Source of the DNA: Deltaproteobacteria bacterium
GTDB lineage: Bacteria; Desulfobacterota; Desulfobacteria; Desulfobacterales; C00003060
Length of the DNA: 13,200 bases
Assembly (NCBI GenBank): GCA_003647435.1
Contig: QMMV01000019.1
Span: 1 to 13,200, forward strand
Direction: 5' to 3'
In this document: piece after piece, positions 1 through 6,849 of the stretch
Layout of the letters: each line of letters opens with the position of its first letter
Position numbering within the stretch: the stretch's first letter is position 1
Notes under the pieces: model-generated
What the model saw: the letters and a program-made list of their open reading frames with translations, nothing else
The model's database searches: none
Told to the model about the DNA's origin: nothing
Made by a program: the position numbers and the translations under genes

Positions 1-44
1 CTCGGTATACTGAGTATTTCGTAGTAGTCTCGTTTTTCATTCAT
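1..44 (-). CDS. DnaJ-type (J-domain) protein, N-terminal fragment cut by window edge
   Basis: Only the first 14 codons are visible, reading MNEKRDYYEILSIP. The K-R-D-Y-Y-E-I-L pattern is the usual opening of a J domain (helix I region), the part of DnaJ co-chaperones that stimulates DnaK ATPase. The ATG at 44-42 lies 22 bases beyond the stop of the GH130 gene on the same strand, so the two are probably co-transcribed. There is no strong Shine-Dalgarno sequence before it, only a purine-rich GAGAAGATAG stretch, so translation may depend on coupling. The same frame stays open upstream into the end of the GH130 gene, so a slightly earlier start cannot be excluded. Whether this is full DnaJ, CbpA or another J-domain protein cannot be told from 14 residues. 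Confidence 0.62.
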   Translation of the reverse strand, partial: MNEKRDYYEILSIP

Positions 45-66
45 ATCTGCTGCTATCTTCTCGATT

Positions 67-1005
67 TCATATTCCCAGGGCAGGCCGTGGTTTATTGAGG
101 CACAGATCAACAAGATCAGAAATTTTAGCCGTACCTGCGCACATTACCGTGTCGGCCCCGCCCCAGTAGATTTTTATTATTCCGTCCTCCTCTGGAACGG
201 CGCCGCAGCAAAAAACCACGTTTTGAACATACCCTGTCACCTCCCACGGGTCTTCAGGCTGAAGGATCCAATCGTCGGCAACCCCCAGGACCCGGGAGGG
301 GTCACAAAGATCTAGAAGGGCGACTCCCAGCCGGTACACGGCGCCGCCCATGGTCTCGAATACACCGTGGTAGATAACAAGCCATCCCTTATCCGTTTTT
401 ATTGGCGTTGCCCCAGGTCCTATCTTCATCCCATCCCAATGATACGGCTCCGGTCTGACGATAACCCTTGAATCGCCCCAGTGAAGCAAGTCCAGCGAAT
501 AGGAGATCCAGATGGACCAGGGCATATGCTCCGTATGGGGGCGATCGAGGCGGGCATATCGGCCGTTAATCTTCTCGGGAAAAATGACCACATTTCGATG
601 ATCAGCCTGCGTGATAAAGCCGAGGCGCACAGCGCTTTTGAAATCACCGGTTTCTGCCAGACAGATCCGAACTCCGTACCGTGAATAGGCGCTATAGGTA
701 ATCAGATATGCGCCTTCCAGATTGCAGATACGCGGATCTTCCACGCCGAACTCCTCGTAGGCCGCAAACACGCCCTCTTTATATGGCGTCATGAAAGGCT
801 CGGGTCTCACCGTGAATCGAAATCCGTCACCGCTCTCAGCAATCCCGATAATGGATCTCCCGTTCCTGAGATGGGACCTGAACAGCATGATGTACCGGCC
901 CTTGTATTTCACCACACCGGCGTTGTGGACCGTTTCCACAGGATAGGGCACGTCATCCTTGGTGAGGATGGGATTGTTCAGGTACCGCTCAACCAAATAC
1001 TTCAT
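67..1005 (-). CDS. GH130-family glycoside phosphorylase/hydrolase (first copy)
   Basis: This 312-residue protein has the five-bladed beta-propeller signatures of glycoside hydrolase family 130. It has an N-terminal RYLNNPIL segment (residues 7-14), a GVEDPRI motif (about 87-93) with the Asp (D90) usually assigned as the general acid, and an FPEKINGRY motif (about 142-150) followed by an R-P pair. Late blocks are W-D-G near 188 and YRLGVALLD near 224-232. GH130 members mostly phosphorolyse, and some hydrolyse, beta-mannosides; the sequence alone does not say which. The His usually found before R-P (as in HRP of the other copy) is Asp here, which could alter phosphate or substrate binding. No signal peptide is seen, so it is probably cytoplasmic. 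The start is an ATG preceded by GGTGGGAG. It lies 54 bases after the HD-domain gene and just before the DnaJ-type gene. Confidence 0.88.
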   Translation of the reverse strand: MKYLVERYLNNPILTKDDVPYPVETVHNAGVVKYKGRYIMLFRSHLRNGRSIIGIAESGDGFRFTVRPEPFMTPYKEGVFAAYEEFGVEDPRICNLEGAYLITYSAYSRYGVRICLAETGDFKSAVRLGFITQADHRNVVIFPEKINGRYARLDRPHTEHMPWSIWISYSLDLLHWGDSRVIVRPEPYHWDGMKIGPGATPIKTDKGWLVIYHGVFETMGGAVYRLGVALLDLCDPSRVLGVADDWILQPEDPWEVTGYVQNVVFCCGAVPEEDGIIKIYWGGADTVMCAGTAKISDLVDLCLNKPRPALGI

Positions 1006-1059
1006 GGTCTTACTCCCACCTCTCGTACAACGGATATGTTAATCTCTATGATGACTGAC

Positions 1060-1614
1060 TTATCCAGTAACTGACTTTACGAGTTTAGCGATTTCATCAT
1101 TATCATAAGCAAGCGCTCTCACCATTGGTTTAACCTTGGGGGATAACCGTTTGTATCCCCATCGACATCGAGCTAATGCTTTTTCCGGTCCTTCCCGCTC
1201 GAAATAAAGCGGTAGATTCACCTCAAAAAAAGACAACCCATCAGCATCACGTATCAGGTCAGAACGGGGATCGCCTCCGGTCTCATGATGGCAAACGAGC
1301 TGATATACTTCTTCTATCAAATCCCTTTCTATACCGAGATCCTCCATGATGTCTTTAAGGATCTGTGCGCTGTTTTCAGCATGGGCCTCCTTGAAATCGT
1401 CAAAATCATCGCTTTCACCCTGCATCACTTTCCGGTCATCCATAGCACGCTCAATGTCGTGTCCAAGGGCTGCAATCTGCAATGCTTCATCGGCATCCGG
1501 TTTTAGTTTCAACAGCCATTTCAGTGTATTCTGAGCGTGCACAGGATCTTCAGGTACTTCTGATCCTGAAACAACTCTCCTTATCTCTTCTTTTAAGAGG
1601 TCTATGTTACTCAT
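1060..1614 (-). CDS. HD-domain metal-dependent phosphohydrolase-like protein
   Basis: The product is 184 residues and mostly helical. It shows the expected order of HD-superfamily metal ligands: H26 in DPVHAQ, the H52-D53 pair in AALGHDIERA, H78 in AHAENS, H109-H110 in CHHETGG, and D123 in RDADGLSFFEV. HD proteins are usually phosphohydrolases acting on nucleotides or other phosphate esters; the substrate is not recognisable. Its ATG overlaps the end of the preceding cytidylyltransferase/CDP-alcohol transferase gene by 8 bases (ATGAGTAA), which implies translational coupling. Because the DIPPS reaction yields a phosphorylated product that needs a phosphatase, this protein is a reasonable, unproven candidate for that step. 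It could instead be a regulatory or nucleotide-cleaning enzyme. Confidence 0.8.
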   Translation of the reverse strand: MSNIDLLKEEIRRVVSGSEVPEDPVHAQNTLKWLLKLKPDADEALQIAALGHDIERAMDDRKVMQGESDDFDDFKEAHAENSAQILKDIMEDLGIERDLIEEVYQLVCHHETGGDPRSDLIRDADGLSFFEVNLPLYFEREGPEKALARCRWGYKRLSPKVKPMVRALAYDNDEIAKLVKSVTG

Positions 1615-2926
1615 TGGTTTTGCAGACGTATACCCTTCTTATGGTTTCAGCATTCATAAGGAATGCGATAACAACAAGCGTCCACAAAACCTGATTAAGC
1701 AAGGCGCCAAGAAATATCAAAAAGATCCTGATATCCCGTCCAATGCGAACATGCCACTTTGGATGGCTAATCATGAGCGCGTCATATTTATCCGCTGTAT
1801 AGCTGACCATAAATGAGCCGAGAATTGCCATGAATCCTGCAACAACCGATGCAAGCTGCGTATCAGTCATGTAGGCATGCCAGGTAAGGCCAAAGAGCAG
1901 AAACCCATCGGCATACCGGTCAAGAACGGCATCAAACCACTTTCCGTAAGCGCTTTCCTGAAACTTGAGCCGGGCTATCTCGCCGTCACAACCGTCAAGA
2001 ACGGAGGCAAACTGGGCGATTATTCCTCCAAACAGGAGCGTTACATAACCCTCGCCAAGGAAGAGACCAGTGGCAAAGATGCAAAGCAAAAAGGATATGA
2101 ACGATATCTGGTTAGGCGTAATGGGGAACCGAGCCAGATATCGAGACAACCTGGTGGACAAAAGCCTGTTGAGGTATCTTGAAATAGGACCGTCACTCTG
2201 TTTGCCGCGAAGTTGGCTCAATAGGACTCCTTCTGCCTTCTTAAGGGCAACCGGGTTGTCCACATCAATCCAGAACTTCTGCCCTATATCAAAGACCTTT
2301 ACGCTCCCGTTCTCAGAGAGACGCCTGATGCCGCCGGTCAAGGTGGAGTCGTCATGCTTTGAAATGCTTTGCTCAATTCCCTCAAAGATTGTTGGCGTGC
2401 ACAGAAACAAGCCTGTATCCAATGCATCAAATCTCTTGAGATTCTTTCCAATGCTTTTAACCTTGCCATCATGGATCAGCACCTTTGTGGCATCACGTAT
2501 ATCAGTGATCGCAGTATCAACATTTCTGTCAACGGCAACAATGATATCGCCATCGGAAAGCCGATTTTGGAGCAGGTCCTTGAGCAGTTTTGGATCAGCC
2601 AGGTGATCCCCCATCATAAGAAGGAAAGACTCATTCAAATGGGCCTTCGCCTTGAGTGCAGAAAGACCGTTTCCCCCTTTATCCCACTCATTGTTATGAA
2701 TATGGTTGATGGGGATCTGGCATCGCTCTGTCAACTGGTCTAAAAATTGGGAAACCTCGGCTTCTTTGTGCCCAGTGACAACGTAAAACTCCTCTACCCC
2801 TGCACAGACAGCGGTACGGATCACCCGTTCGATGAGCGGTATCCCGAGGACAGGAGCAAGTGGCTTGCAATTATATCGGGGCTGAAGTCTTGTTCCTTTT
2901 CCTGCTGATAGAATCAGACACTTCAT
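1607..2926 (-). CDS. Bifunctional inositol-1-phosphate cytidylyltransferase / CDP-inositol:inositol-1-phosphate transferase (IPCT/DIPPS-like)
   Basis: This 439-residue fusion has two domains. Residues 1 to about 240 form a nucleotidyltransferase: LSAGKGTRL (6-14), a conserved K-P-L-A-P (21-25) and a G-D-H metal/nucleotide motif (106-108). Residues about 250-439 form a membrane-embedded CDP-alcohol phosphotransferase with a complete signature D311-xx-D314-G-xx-A-R-x8-G328-xxx-D332-xxx-D336 and several hydrophobic helices. This architecture is known from thermophiles, where CTP and inositol-1-phosphate give CDP-inositol, which reacts with a second inositol-1-phosphate to give di-myo-inositol-phosphate phosphate, the precursor of the solute DIP. 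The start codon lies inside the upstream inositol-phosphate synthase gene (56-bp overlap) after a GGAGAGGA Shine-Dalgarno. The neighbouring synthase would supply the substrate. An inositol phospholipid-type product is the main alternative. Confidence 0.87.
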   Translation of the reverse strand: MKCLILSAGKGTRLQPRYNCKPLAPVLGIPLIERVIRTAVCAGVEEFYVVTGHKEAEVSQFLDQLTERCQIPINHIHNNEWDKGGNGLSALKAKAHLNESFLLMMGDHLADPKLLKDLLQNRLSDGDIIVAVDRNVDTAITDIRDATKVLIHDGKVKSIGKNLKRFDALDTGLFLCTPTIFEGIEQSISKHDDSTLTGGIRRLSENGSVKVFDIGQKFWIDVDNPVALKKAEGVLLSQLRGKQSDGPISRYLNRLLSTRLSRYLARFPITPNQISFISFLLCIFATGLFLGEGYVTLLFGGIIAQFASVLDGCDGEIARLKFQESAYGKWFDAVLDRYADGFLLFGLTWHAYMTDTQLASVVAGFMAILGSFMVSYTADKYDALMISHPKWHVRIGRDIRIFLIFLGALLNQVLWTLVVIAFLMNAETIRRVYVCKTNE

Positions 2927-4034
2927 TCAAATTCATCCTCTCCATCGCAATAAAGTTTTCTACCATTTGAAACGCCTCATCATCAGTAAACTGACGAGGC
3001 GGATGTTTGCAGAAATAGGCAGACGGCGCCTCAAGAACGCCACCAATGCCACGGTCAAGGGCAAGCTTGGCACACCGAATAGAGTCAATAGCCACGCCTG
3101 CTGAGTTGGGAGAGTCCTCCACGGACAGACGAAGCTCCAGATCCATGGGCACGTCGCCAAAGAGTTTTCCTTCCATTCGAATGAAACACACCTTGTTGTC
3201 TTTCTGCCACGGCACATAGTCACTCGGACCAATATGGATATTATCCTTTTCCAATCGTCGAGCGGTCACCGACTGAACTGCTTCTGTCTTTGATTTTTTC
3301 TTTGACTTCAACCGATGGCGGTTGAGCATATTCAAAAAATCCGTGTTGCCGCCCGTGTTCAACTGGTACGTACGCTCCAGTTTGATACCGCGCTTTTTAA
3401 ACAGATCGGTCAAGATGCGATGTGTTATCGTGGCACCGAGCTGGGACTTGATATCATCACCGATCAGGGGGATATTTCTCTCCTTGAATCGCCTTGCCCA
3501 CATAGGACTGCTGGCAATAAAGACAGGCATATTGTTTATGAAAGCGACACCTGCCTGGAGCGCACAGTCTGCATAGAACTGGGTAGCCTCTTCGGAACCC
3601 ACGGGCATGTAGTTCAGTAAGATCTCGGCTCCTGATTCTTGGAGGACTTTTATCACATCTTTTCTTGATGGTTCCGGTTCATCTGCTGACACAAACGTAT
3701 ATGGTGCCCCATAGTCTTTCATGTGCTCTGAAACGCCATCCATGATCCTGCCCATCTGGACAATCACGCTGGATGAAGGGAGATCAGGGCAAAAGACGGT
3801 TGTGCAGTTTGGTGCTGAAAAGACGGCCTCGTTGACATCCTTTCCGACCTTACGTTTATCGATATCAAAAGCGGCCACCACTTCTATATCGGCGGGCGTA
3901 TATCCCCCGATTTCCCAATGCATCAAGCCAATGGCATTCCCTGGGTCTTTATCCCTGTAATAATGTGTCCCCTGGATCAAGGAGCTGGCGCAATTCCCCA
4001 CACCGGCGATGGCGATCTTTATTGTGTCTTTCAT
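2871..4034 (-). CDS. ino1: myo-inositol-1-phosphate synthase
   Basis: The 387-residue protein converts glucose-6-phosphate to inositol-1-phosphate using NAD. The Rossmann start IAIAGVGNCASSLIQG (7-22) is the prokaryotic form of the NAD-binding loop. GDDIKSQLGATITHR (192-206), LNTGGNTDFLNM (225-236) and the lysine-rich K-S-K-K-K-S-K-T-E stretch (243-251) match conserved catalytic and substrate-binding segments. The length fits the short archaeal/Thermotoga/actinobacterial type rather than the roughly 500-residue eukaryotic type. The ATG is preceded by an excellent AAGGAGG site with 10 bases to the start, and 230 noncoding bases lie upstream, so this gene probably opens the transcription unit ino1, IPCT/DIPPS, HD-domain gene, GH130 gene, DnaJ-type gene. 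Confidence 0.93.
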   Translation of the reverse strand: MKDTIKIAIAGVGNCASSLIQGTHYYRDKDPGNAIGLMHWEIGGYTPADIEVVAAFDIDKRKVGKDVNEAVFSAPNCTTVFCPDLPSSSVIVQMGRIMDGVSEHMKDYGAPYTFVSADEPEPSRKDVIKVLQESGAEILLNYMPVGSEEATQFYADCALQAGVAFINNMPVFIASSPMWARRFKERNIPLIGDDIKSQLGATITHRILTDLFKKRGIKLERTYQLNTGGNTDFLNMLNRHRLKSKKKSKTEAVQSVTARRLEKDNIHIGPSDYVPWQKDNKVCFIRMEGKLFGDVPMDLELRLSVEDSPNSAGVAIDSIRCAKLALDRGIGGVLEAPSAYFCKHPPRQFTDDEAFQMVENFIAMERMNLNEVSDSISRKRNKTSAPI

Positions 4035-4264
4035 GATTCGATTACCTCCTTTCTAGACAAAATCCCTATAACTACTAAATTCCCAGTAAAATCTTGAACA
4101 ACACATTATGCTGCACAAAAAGCCTTCCTTCTGCCTGCCCACCATGGGCTTGCCCTCTCCCAACCCGGTAGGAAACGGCTCACTACGCCCAAAGCGTTAG
4201 CAAGCAAGGATGACAAATTCCAAACCCGTTATCCGCGTGCTTATACACAGGACTTCCTGACGGA
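4035..4264 (-). promoter_or_regulatory. 230-bp noncoding leader before ino1; presumed promoter region
   Basis: No gene is seen here on either strand. Immediately before ino1 there is a strong AAGGAGG ribosome-binding site (about 4044-4050). Several T/A-rich stretches (for example around 4060-4110) could hold a promoter for the inositol operon, but no clean -35/-10 pair with 16-18 bp spacing is visible. The middle is GC-rich and contains a small perfect hairpin, GCCCA-cca-TGGGC (4137-4149), without a T tract. This may be a structured leader or an intergenic repeat; it does not match a riboswitch class that I recognise. Confidence 0.4.
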
Positions 4265-4555
4265 TTATGACAAAATATTTCCATCCGATGCCAGTTGACC
4301 CGCTTTTTCACCTGTGAACATCACGGGAATAGTTTGCAATTCCATAAAATCATTGTTTTCGTGAAATACCTTTTGAGCTTCAGGATAGATCCGGCGTAAG
4401 CCACTCGTATGAATGAACACCCGGGAAGCCGCATGGCTTCTACCTCTCACTGTCTTCAAAACCTCCCGTGCTGAATCTTCATCGAGATCGCCCATTAACT
4501 TCAGATGAAGGTTGCCATCATTGTTGTGAACAAGGATCTGAAAATCTTTGGACAT
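4265..4555 (-). CDS. Small STAS-like / anti-sigma-factor-antagonist-like protein, function unknown
   Basis: The product is 96 residues. Alternating strands and helices, with the segments HLKLMGDLDEDSAREVL (about 17-33) and SRVFIHTSGLRRI (about 44-56), resemble the beta-strand and G-D-L-D turn of STAS domains, which act in anti-sigma regulation or as small binding modules. The usual phosphorylatable Ser context D-S-S-G is not present; the equivalent stretch reads H-T-S-G-L. The family assignment is therefore a fold-level guess. The ATG follows GAGGAATCGAGGAGC, in which AATCGAGG occurs twice. It stands alone between two noncoding gaps of about 230 and 260 bp, so it may be transcribed separately from both neighbouring operons. 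Confidence 0.6.
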   Translation of the reverse strand: MSKDFQILVHNNDGNLHLKLMGDLDEDSAREVLKTVRGRSHAASRVFIHTSGLRRIYPEAQKVFHENNDFMELQTIPVMFTGEKAGQLASDGNILS

Positions 4556-4644
4556 CTTAGAGCTCCTCGATTCCTCGATTATTAAAAGGCAATCTTCTCA
4601 TCGCCGTGACACAAGATCATGCTTATCGGGATTGCTGATTTGCT

Positions 4645-4675
4645 CAAAACTGAAAACTCAGGCAATCGCCTGAAG
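4645..4675 (-). terminator. Candidate rho-independent terminator after the GH130 gene
   Basis: Read on the minus strand, TCAGGC-gatt-GCCTGA forms a 6-bp stem, or 7 bp with a T-G pair, with a 4-base loop. It is followed by GTTTTCAGTTTT. It lies about 150 bases beyond the stop of the GH130 gene at 4820 and before the STAS-like gene. The stem is short and the T tract interrupted, so efficiency is uncertain. Confidence 0.45.
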
Positions 4676-4754
4676 CTTTGGTGTTTCCATCAATGATTCA
4701 AACAAATAAACGTCTTGGAAATTCTACAACTTATTGAAATTAAAGAGGTTATTT

Positions 4755-4777
4755 TGAGACTGTTCCATATTGTCTCA
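4755..4777. promoter_or_regulatory. Inverted repeat TGAGAC-N11-GTCTCA, possible operator
   Basis: Two perfect 6-base arms are separated by 11 A/T-rich bases, a spacing typical of a dimeric repressor site. No T tract follows on either strand, so it does not look like a terminator. It lies about 200 bp upstream of the STAS-like gene and 43 bp beyond the GH130 stop. No regulator gene is visible in the window, so the function is a guess. Confidence 0.25.
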
Positions 4778-4819
4778 CACATGTTCTTCCTCTATCCTTT
4801 TAATATGATTCTTTCAAAC

Positions 4820-5698
4820 TTATGCGCCGGCAAGGTCCAAGAGCACCTTTTTATCAACGGTCGCACCACATATCACCCTGTCCGCCGCACCGTAGTATAT
4901 ATAATAGGTGTCTTCGATCTCGCAGATCCCTGTGGCAAAGACCACTTCCTTGACCTCGCCGTGAAGCTCGTAGTCTTCTTCAGGCTCGAGGATCGGCTCC
5001 GGATGCCTGCTCAGGATACGAGAGGGATCTTCTAGATCGAACAGGGCAACCCCCAGCCTATAGACAGATTCCTCATCCACCCCGTGAAAAATAAGTAACC
5101 AGCCCTTTTCGGTCTTTACAGGTGGGCTTGCTGATCCGATTCCCACGCCGTCCCACCTGCCTTTAACGGGCTCCATGATCTTTTTGGAGTCGTGCCAGTC
5201 AACAAGGTCATCTGAAAAGGCAATCCAGATGCTGCGGGGAGGGGATATGGGCCTGTGAAACATCACGTACTTGCCGTTAACCTTTTCCGGGAAAAGAACG
5301 GCATCCTTATTATTCAGTTCCGGCAACACGACACCGTATCTTTCCCACTGGAGAAAGTTACGGGTCGAGGCTGTGGATACCCTGGGTCCTTGGGCGGAAT
5401 AACTCGTATATGTCATATAGAACTGATCGTCCAGAAGGACAAGCCGAGGATCTTCACAGCCCTTGCTCTCAAGGATGCCTCTGGGTGTGAACACTGGCTT
5501 GTTCAGTCTGAAGAACTCGAAACCATTCGAGCTCATGGCATAGCCAATCCTGGATATATTATCATCTCCTACGGCCCTGTAAAGCAAATGAACAATGCCG
5601 TTGTGATAAATGGCAGCAGGATTGAAGACAAGCTTGCTCTCCCACGGGTTTTCTCTTTTGGGCTTCAGGATGGGATTATTCAAGAATCTCTTCAGCAT
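4820..5698 (-). CDS. GH130-family glycoside phosphorylase/hydrolase (second copy)
   Basis: This 292-residue beta-propeller enzyme is a paralog of the one at 67-1005. It has FLNNPIL (5-11), VFNPAA (24-29), GCEDPRL (80-86) with the presumed general acid D83, FPEKVNGKY with a following HRP triplet, S-I-W-I-A-F-S-D-D-L, WDGVGIG and YRLGVALFDLEDPSR. Family members act on beta-mannosides, typically by phosphorolysis. This copy keeps the more usual residues at the HRP position, so of the two it is the better candidate for a standard GH130 enzyme. The ATG is fixed by an in-frame TAG 12 bases upstream. Its ribosome-binding site is weak, and the start overlaps the stop of an upstream 37-codon frame (ATGCTGA), suggesting coupling. 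It is the last gene of the glycosyltransferase block. No signal peptide is seen. Confidence 0.9.
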   Translation of the reverse strand: MLKRFLNNPILKPKRENPWESKLVFNPAAIYHNGIVHLLYRAVGDDNISRIGYAMSSNGFEFFRLNKPVFTPRGILESKGCEDPRLVLLDDQFYMTYTSYSAQGPRVSTASTRNFLQWERYGVVLPELNNKDAVLFPEKVNGKYVMFHRPISPPRSIWIAFSDDLVDWHDSKKIMEPVKGRWDGVGIGSASPPVKTEKGWLLIFHGVDEESVYRLGVALFDLEDPSRILSRHPEPILEPEEDYELHGEVKEVVFATGICEIEDTYYIYYGAADRVICGATVDKKVLLDLAGA

Positions 5699-5805
5699 AA
5701 CCCAATCTTTCTATCATATATAGCCAAGCAGACTGAAGGAAACAAAATCGGGTTGTCCTCATAATCCTCAAATGGACCTATGGGAAAGTCGAAACCATGG
5801 TTCAT
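5692..5805 (-). pseudogene. 37-codon frame resembling a GH130 N-terminus (remnant or leader ORF)
   Basis: Between the glycosyltransferase stop (5809) and the GH130 start there is an open frame beginning MNHGFDFPIGPFEDYEDNPI and continuing for 17 further residues to a TGA. The segment FPIGPFEDYEDNPIL strongly recalls the opening of GH130 proteins, where N-P-I-L lies in the first blade. After about residue 24 the similarity stops. It may be the stump of a deleted third GH130 gene, or a short leader peptide, since its TGA overlaps the next gene's ATG. The frame starts 3 bases after the upstream stop, with GGGAGG in range but about 12 bases away. The pseudogene label is inference. Confidence 0.4.
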
Positions 5806-5808
5806 GTG

Positions 5809-6849
5809 CTATCTGGGCCTCCCGAGTTCTACGAAAAAGTCGATAAAGAGCCTTGCAATGACTTCAGGGGAGTTTCTTTCAACAAATCCGTTTGCTGCAT
5901 CGAGGACGATCTTACGCATCTCCTCGTCCCGAAAGAATTGCAGCAGCATCTTGTTCAGTTCTGAAACATCACTATAATGCAAGAGTTCATCCTGTAGCGG
6001 CCTGAAATAGTCCGACCTTTTAGGGACAAAGATAGGGCATCCCGCCCCGAGGGCTTGAAACGCAGTGGAGGATACAACCCCCAAGTAACTGCTCTCAAAC
6101 TTGTGCAAGACGAGGCAGTCTGAGGCAAAAAGATAGTCATCAAAGCGCTCCTTTGTAAGTATTTTCTCCTCTCTGATGATCATCCATGGGGGCGGTTCTT
6201 CTTTTTCAACCATCTGGTAGCCGGGAGGGATCACATAGAGCAAGACAGCCTCCTCTTTAAGATCCTCCTGTAAGTCGCGCAGAAATGGCTCATAACTCCT
6301 ATGACAGAAGACGTAAACAATCCTTTTATCCAGGGGAAGGTTCAGCCTTTTTCTGGCTTCCGTCTTTTCTCCTTGCCTGGTTCCATAGCAAGGGAAAGGG
6401 ATGAGCTTGGCATGGGGATAGACATCATTCAGAAACCCCTGCCGCTCGTCAAAGTAGACCACCCCATCCCAATCAAACTGGTAGAACCATGGCTCTTCAG
6501 GCAGGGTATTTTCATGGACCACATGAATCGTCCTGGCACGATGTTTGATCACGGGAAAGACCTTGGAAAGGCTCTCAACAGGCAACATCCTCAGGTCCTG
6601 AACCACGAGCACGTCAAAGTTCGACCTGAGGATGGGCCGGGGGTCCAGAAAGTCTGTCTTTTGAGTACCGAAACATCTCGTCACGTAATCCTCATCCTCC
6701 CCGGTGAAGCCTTCTCCATGGAAGTCGCTTTTAATATGGGAGAATACGGTCACTTCGTGCCCCTGTTCCCTCCAGGCCCTTCCCAAAGGCTCTGCGTGGA
6801 CTGCCACCCCTGAATCGGTATTCCAGGCTGTCATCATGGCGATATGCAT
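5809..6849 (-). CDS. GT4-like glycosyltransferase (copy A)
   Basis: This 346-residue protein has a GT-B type layout. The N-terminal acceptor-domain opening is HIAMMTAWNTDSGVAVHAEP (2-21). The C-terminal nucleotide-sugar half contains FASDCLVLHKFESSYLGVVS (241-260) and QALGAGCPIFVPKRSDYF (about 265-282). It is clearly paralogous to the gene at 8551-9777, sharing YVTRCF, DPRPIL, FYQFDWD, PFPC and GCPI in the same order. The E-x7-E motif of GT4 enzymes is incomplete: E252 is present, but the second position is S260. Donor and acceptor are unknown; mannose is suggested only by the GH130 neighbours. The ATG follows GAGGAGG with 7 bases spacing and overlaps the phosphatase gene by 16 bases. No membrane segment is seen. 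Confidence 0.85.
   Translation of the reverse strand: MHIAMMTAWNTDSGVAVHAEPLGRAWREQGHEVTVFSHIKSDFHGEGFTGEDEDYVTRCFGTQKTDFLDPRPILRSNFDVLVVQDLRMLPVESLSKVFPVIKHRARTIHVVHENTLPEEPWFYQFDWDGVVYFDERQGFLNDVYPHAKLIPFPCYGTRQGEKTEARKRLNLPLDKRIVYVFCHRSYEPFLRDLQEDLKEEAVLLYVIPPGYQMVEKEEPPPWMIIREEKILTKERFDDYLFASDCLVLHKFESSYLGVVSSTAFQALGAGCPIFVPKRSDYFRPLQDELLHYSDVSELNKMLLQFFRDEEMRKIVLDAANGFVERNSPEVIARLFIDFFVELGRPR

Larger units (their letters stand above)
4556..4819. other. 264-bp noncoding gap between the GH130 gene and the STAS-like gene
   Basis: No convincing gene is visible. The gap holds a terminator-like hairpin near 4645-4675 and an inverted repeat TGAGAC-N11-GTCTCA at 4755-4777, both listed separately. 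It must also contain the promoter of the STAS-like gene, but no strong -35/-10 pair stands out. A 30-codon frame beginning at 4782 on the minus strand has no recognisable content. Confidence 0.5.

Noticed and set aside
4690..4782. 30-codon minus-strand frame with a GAGGAAG-like site.
   Set aside because: No recognisable content, and it overlaps the inverted repeat; too short to support without conservation.
67..5698. The two GH130 genes as a recent tandem duplication.
   Set aside because: They share family motifs but differ widely elsewhere, including the residue before R-P, so they are ancient paralogs rather than a recent copy.
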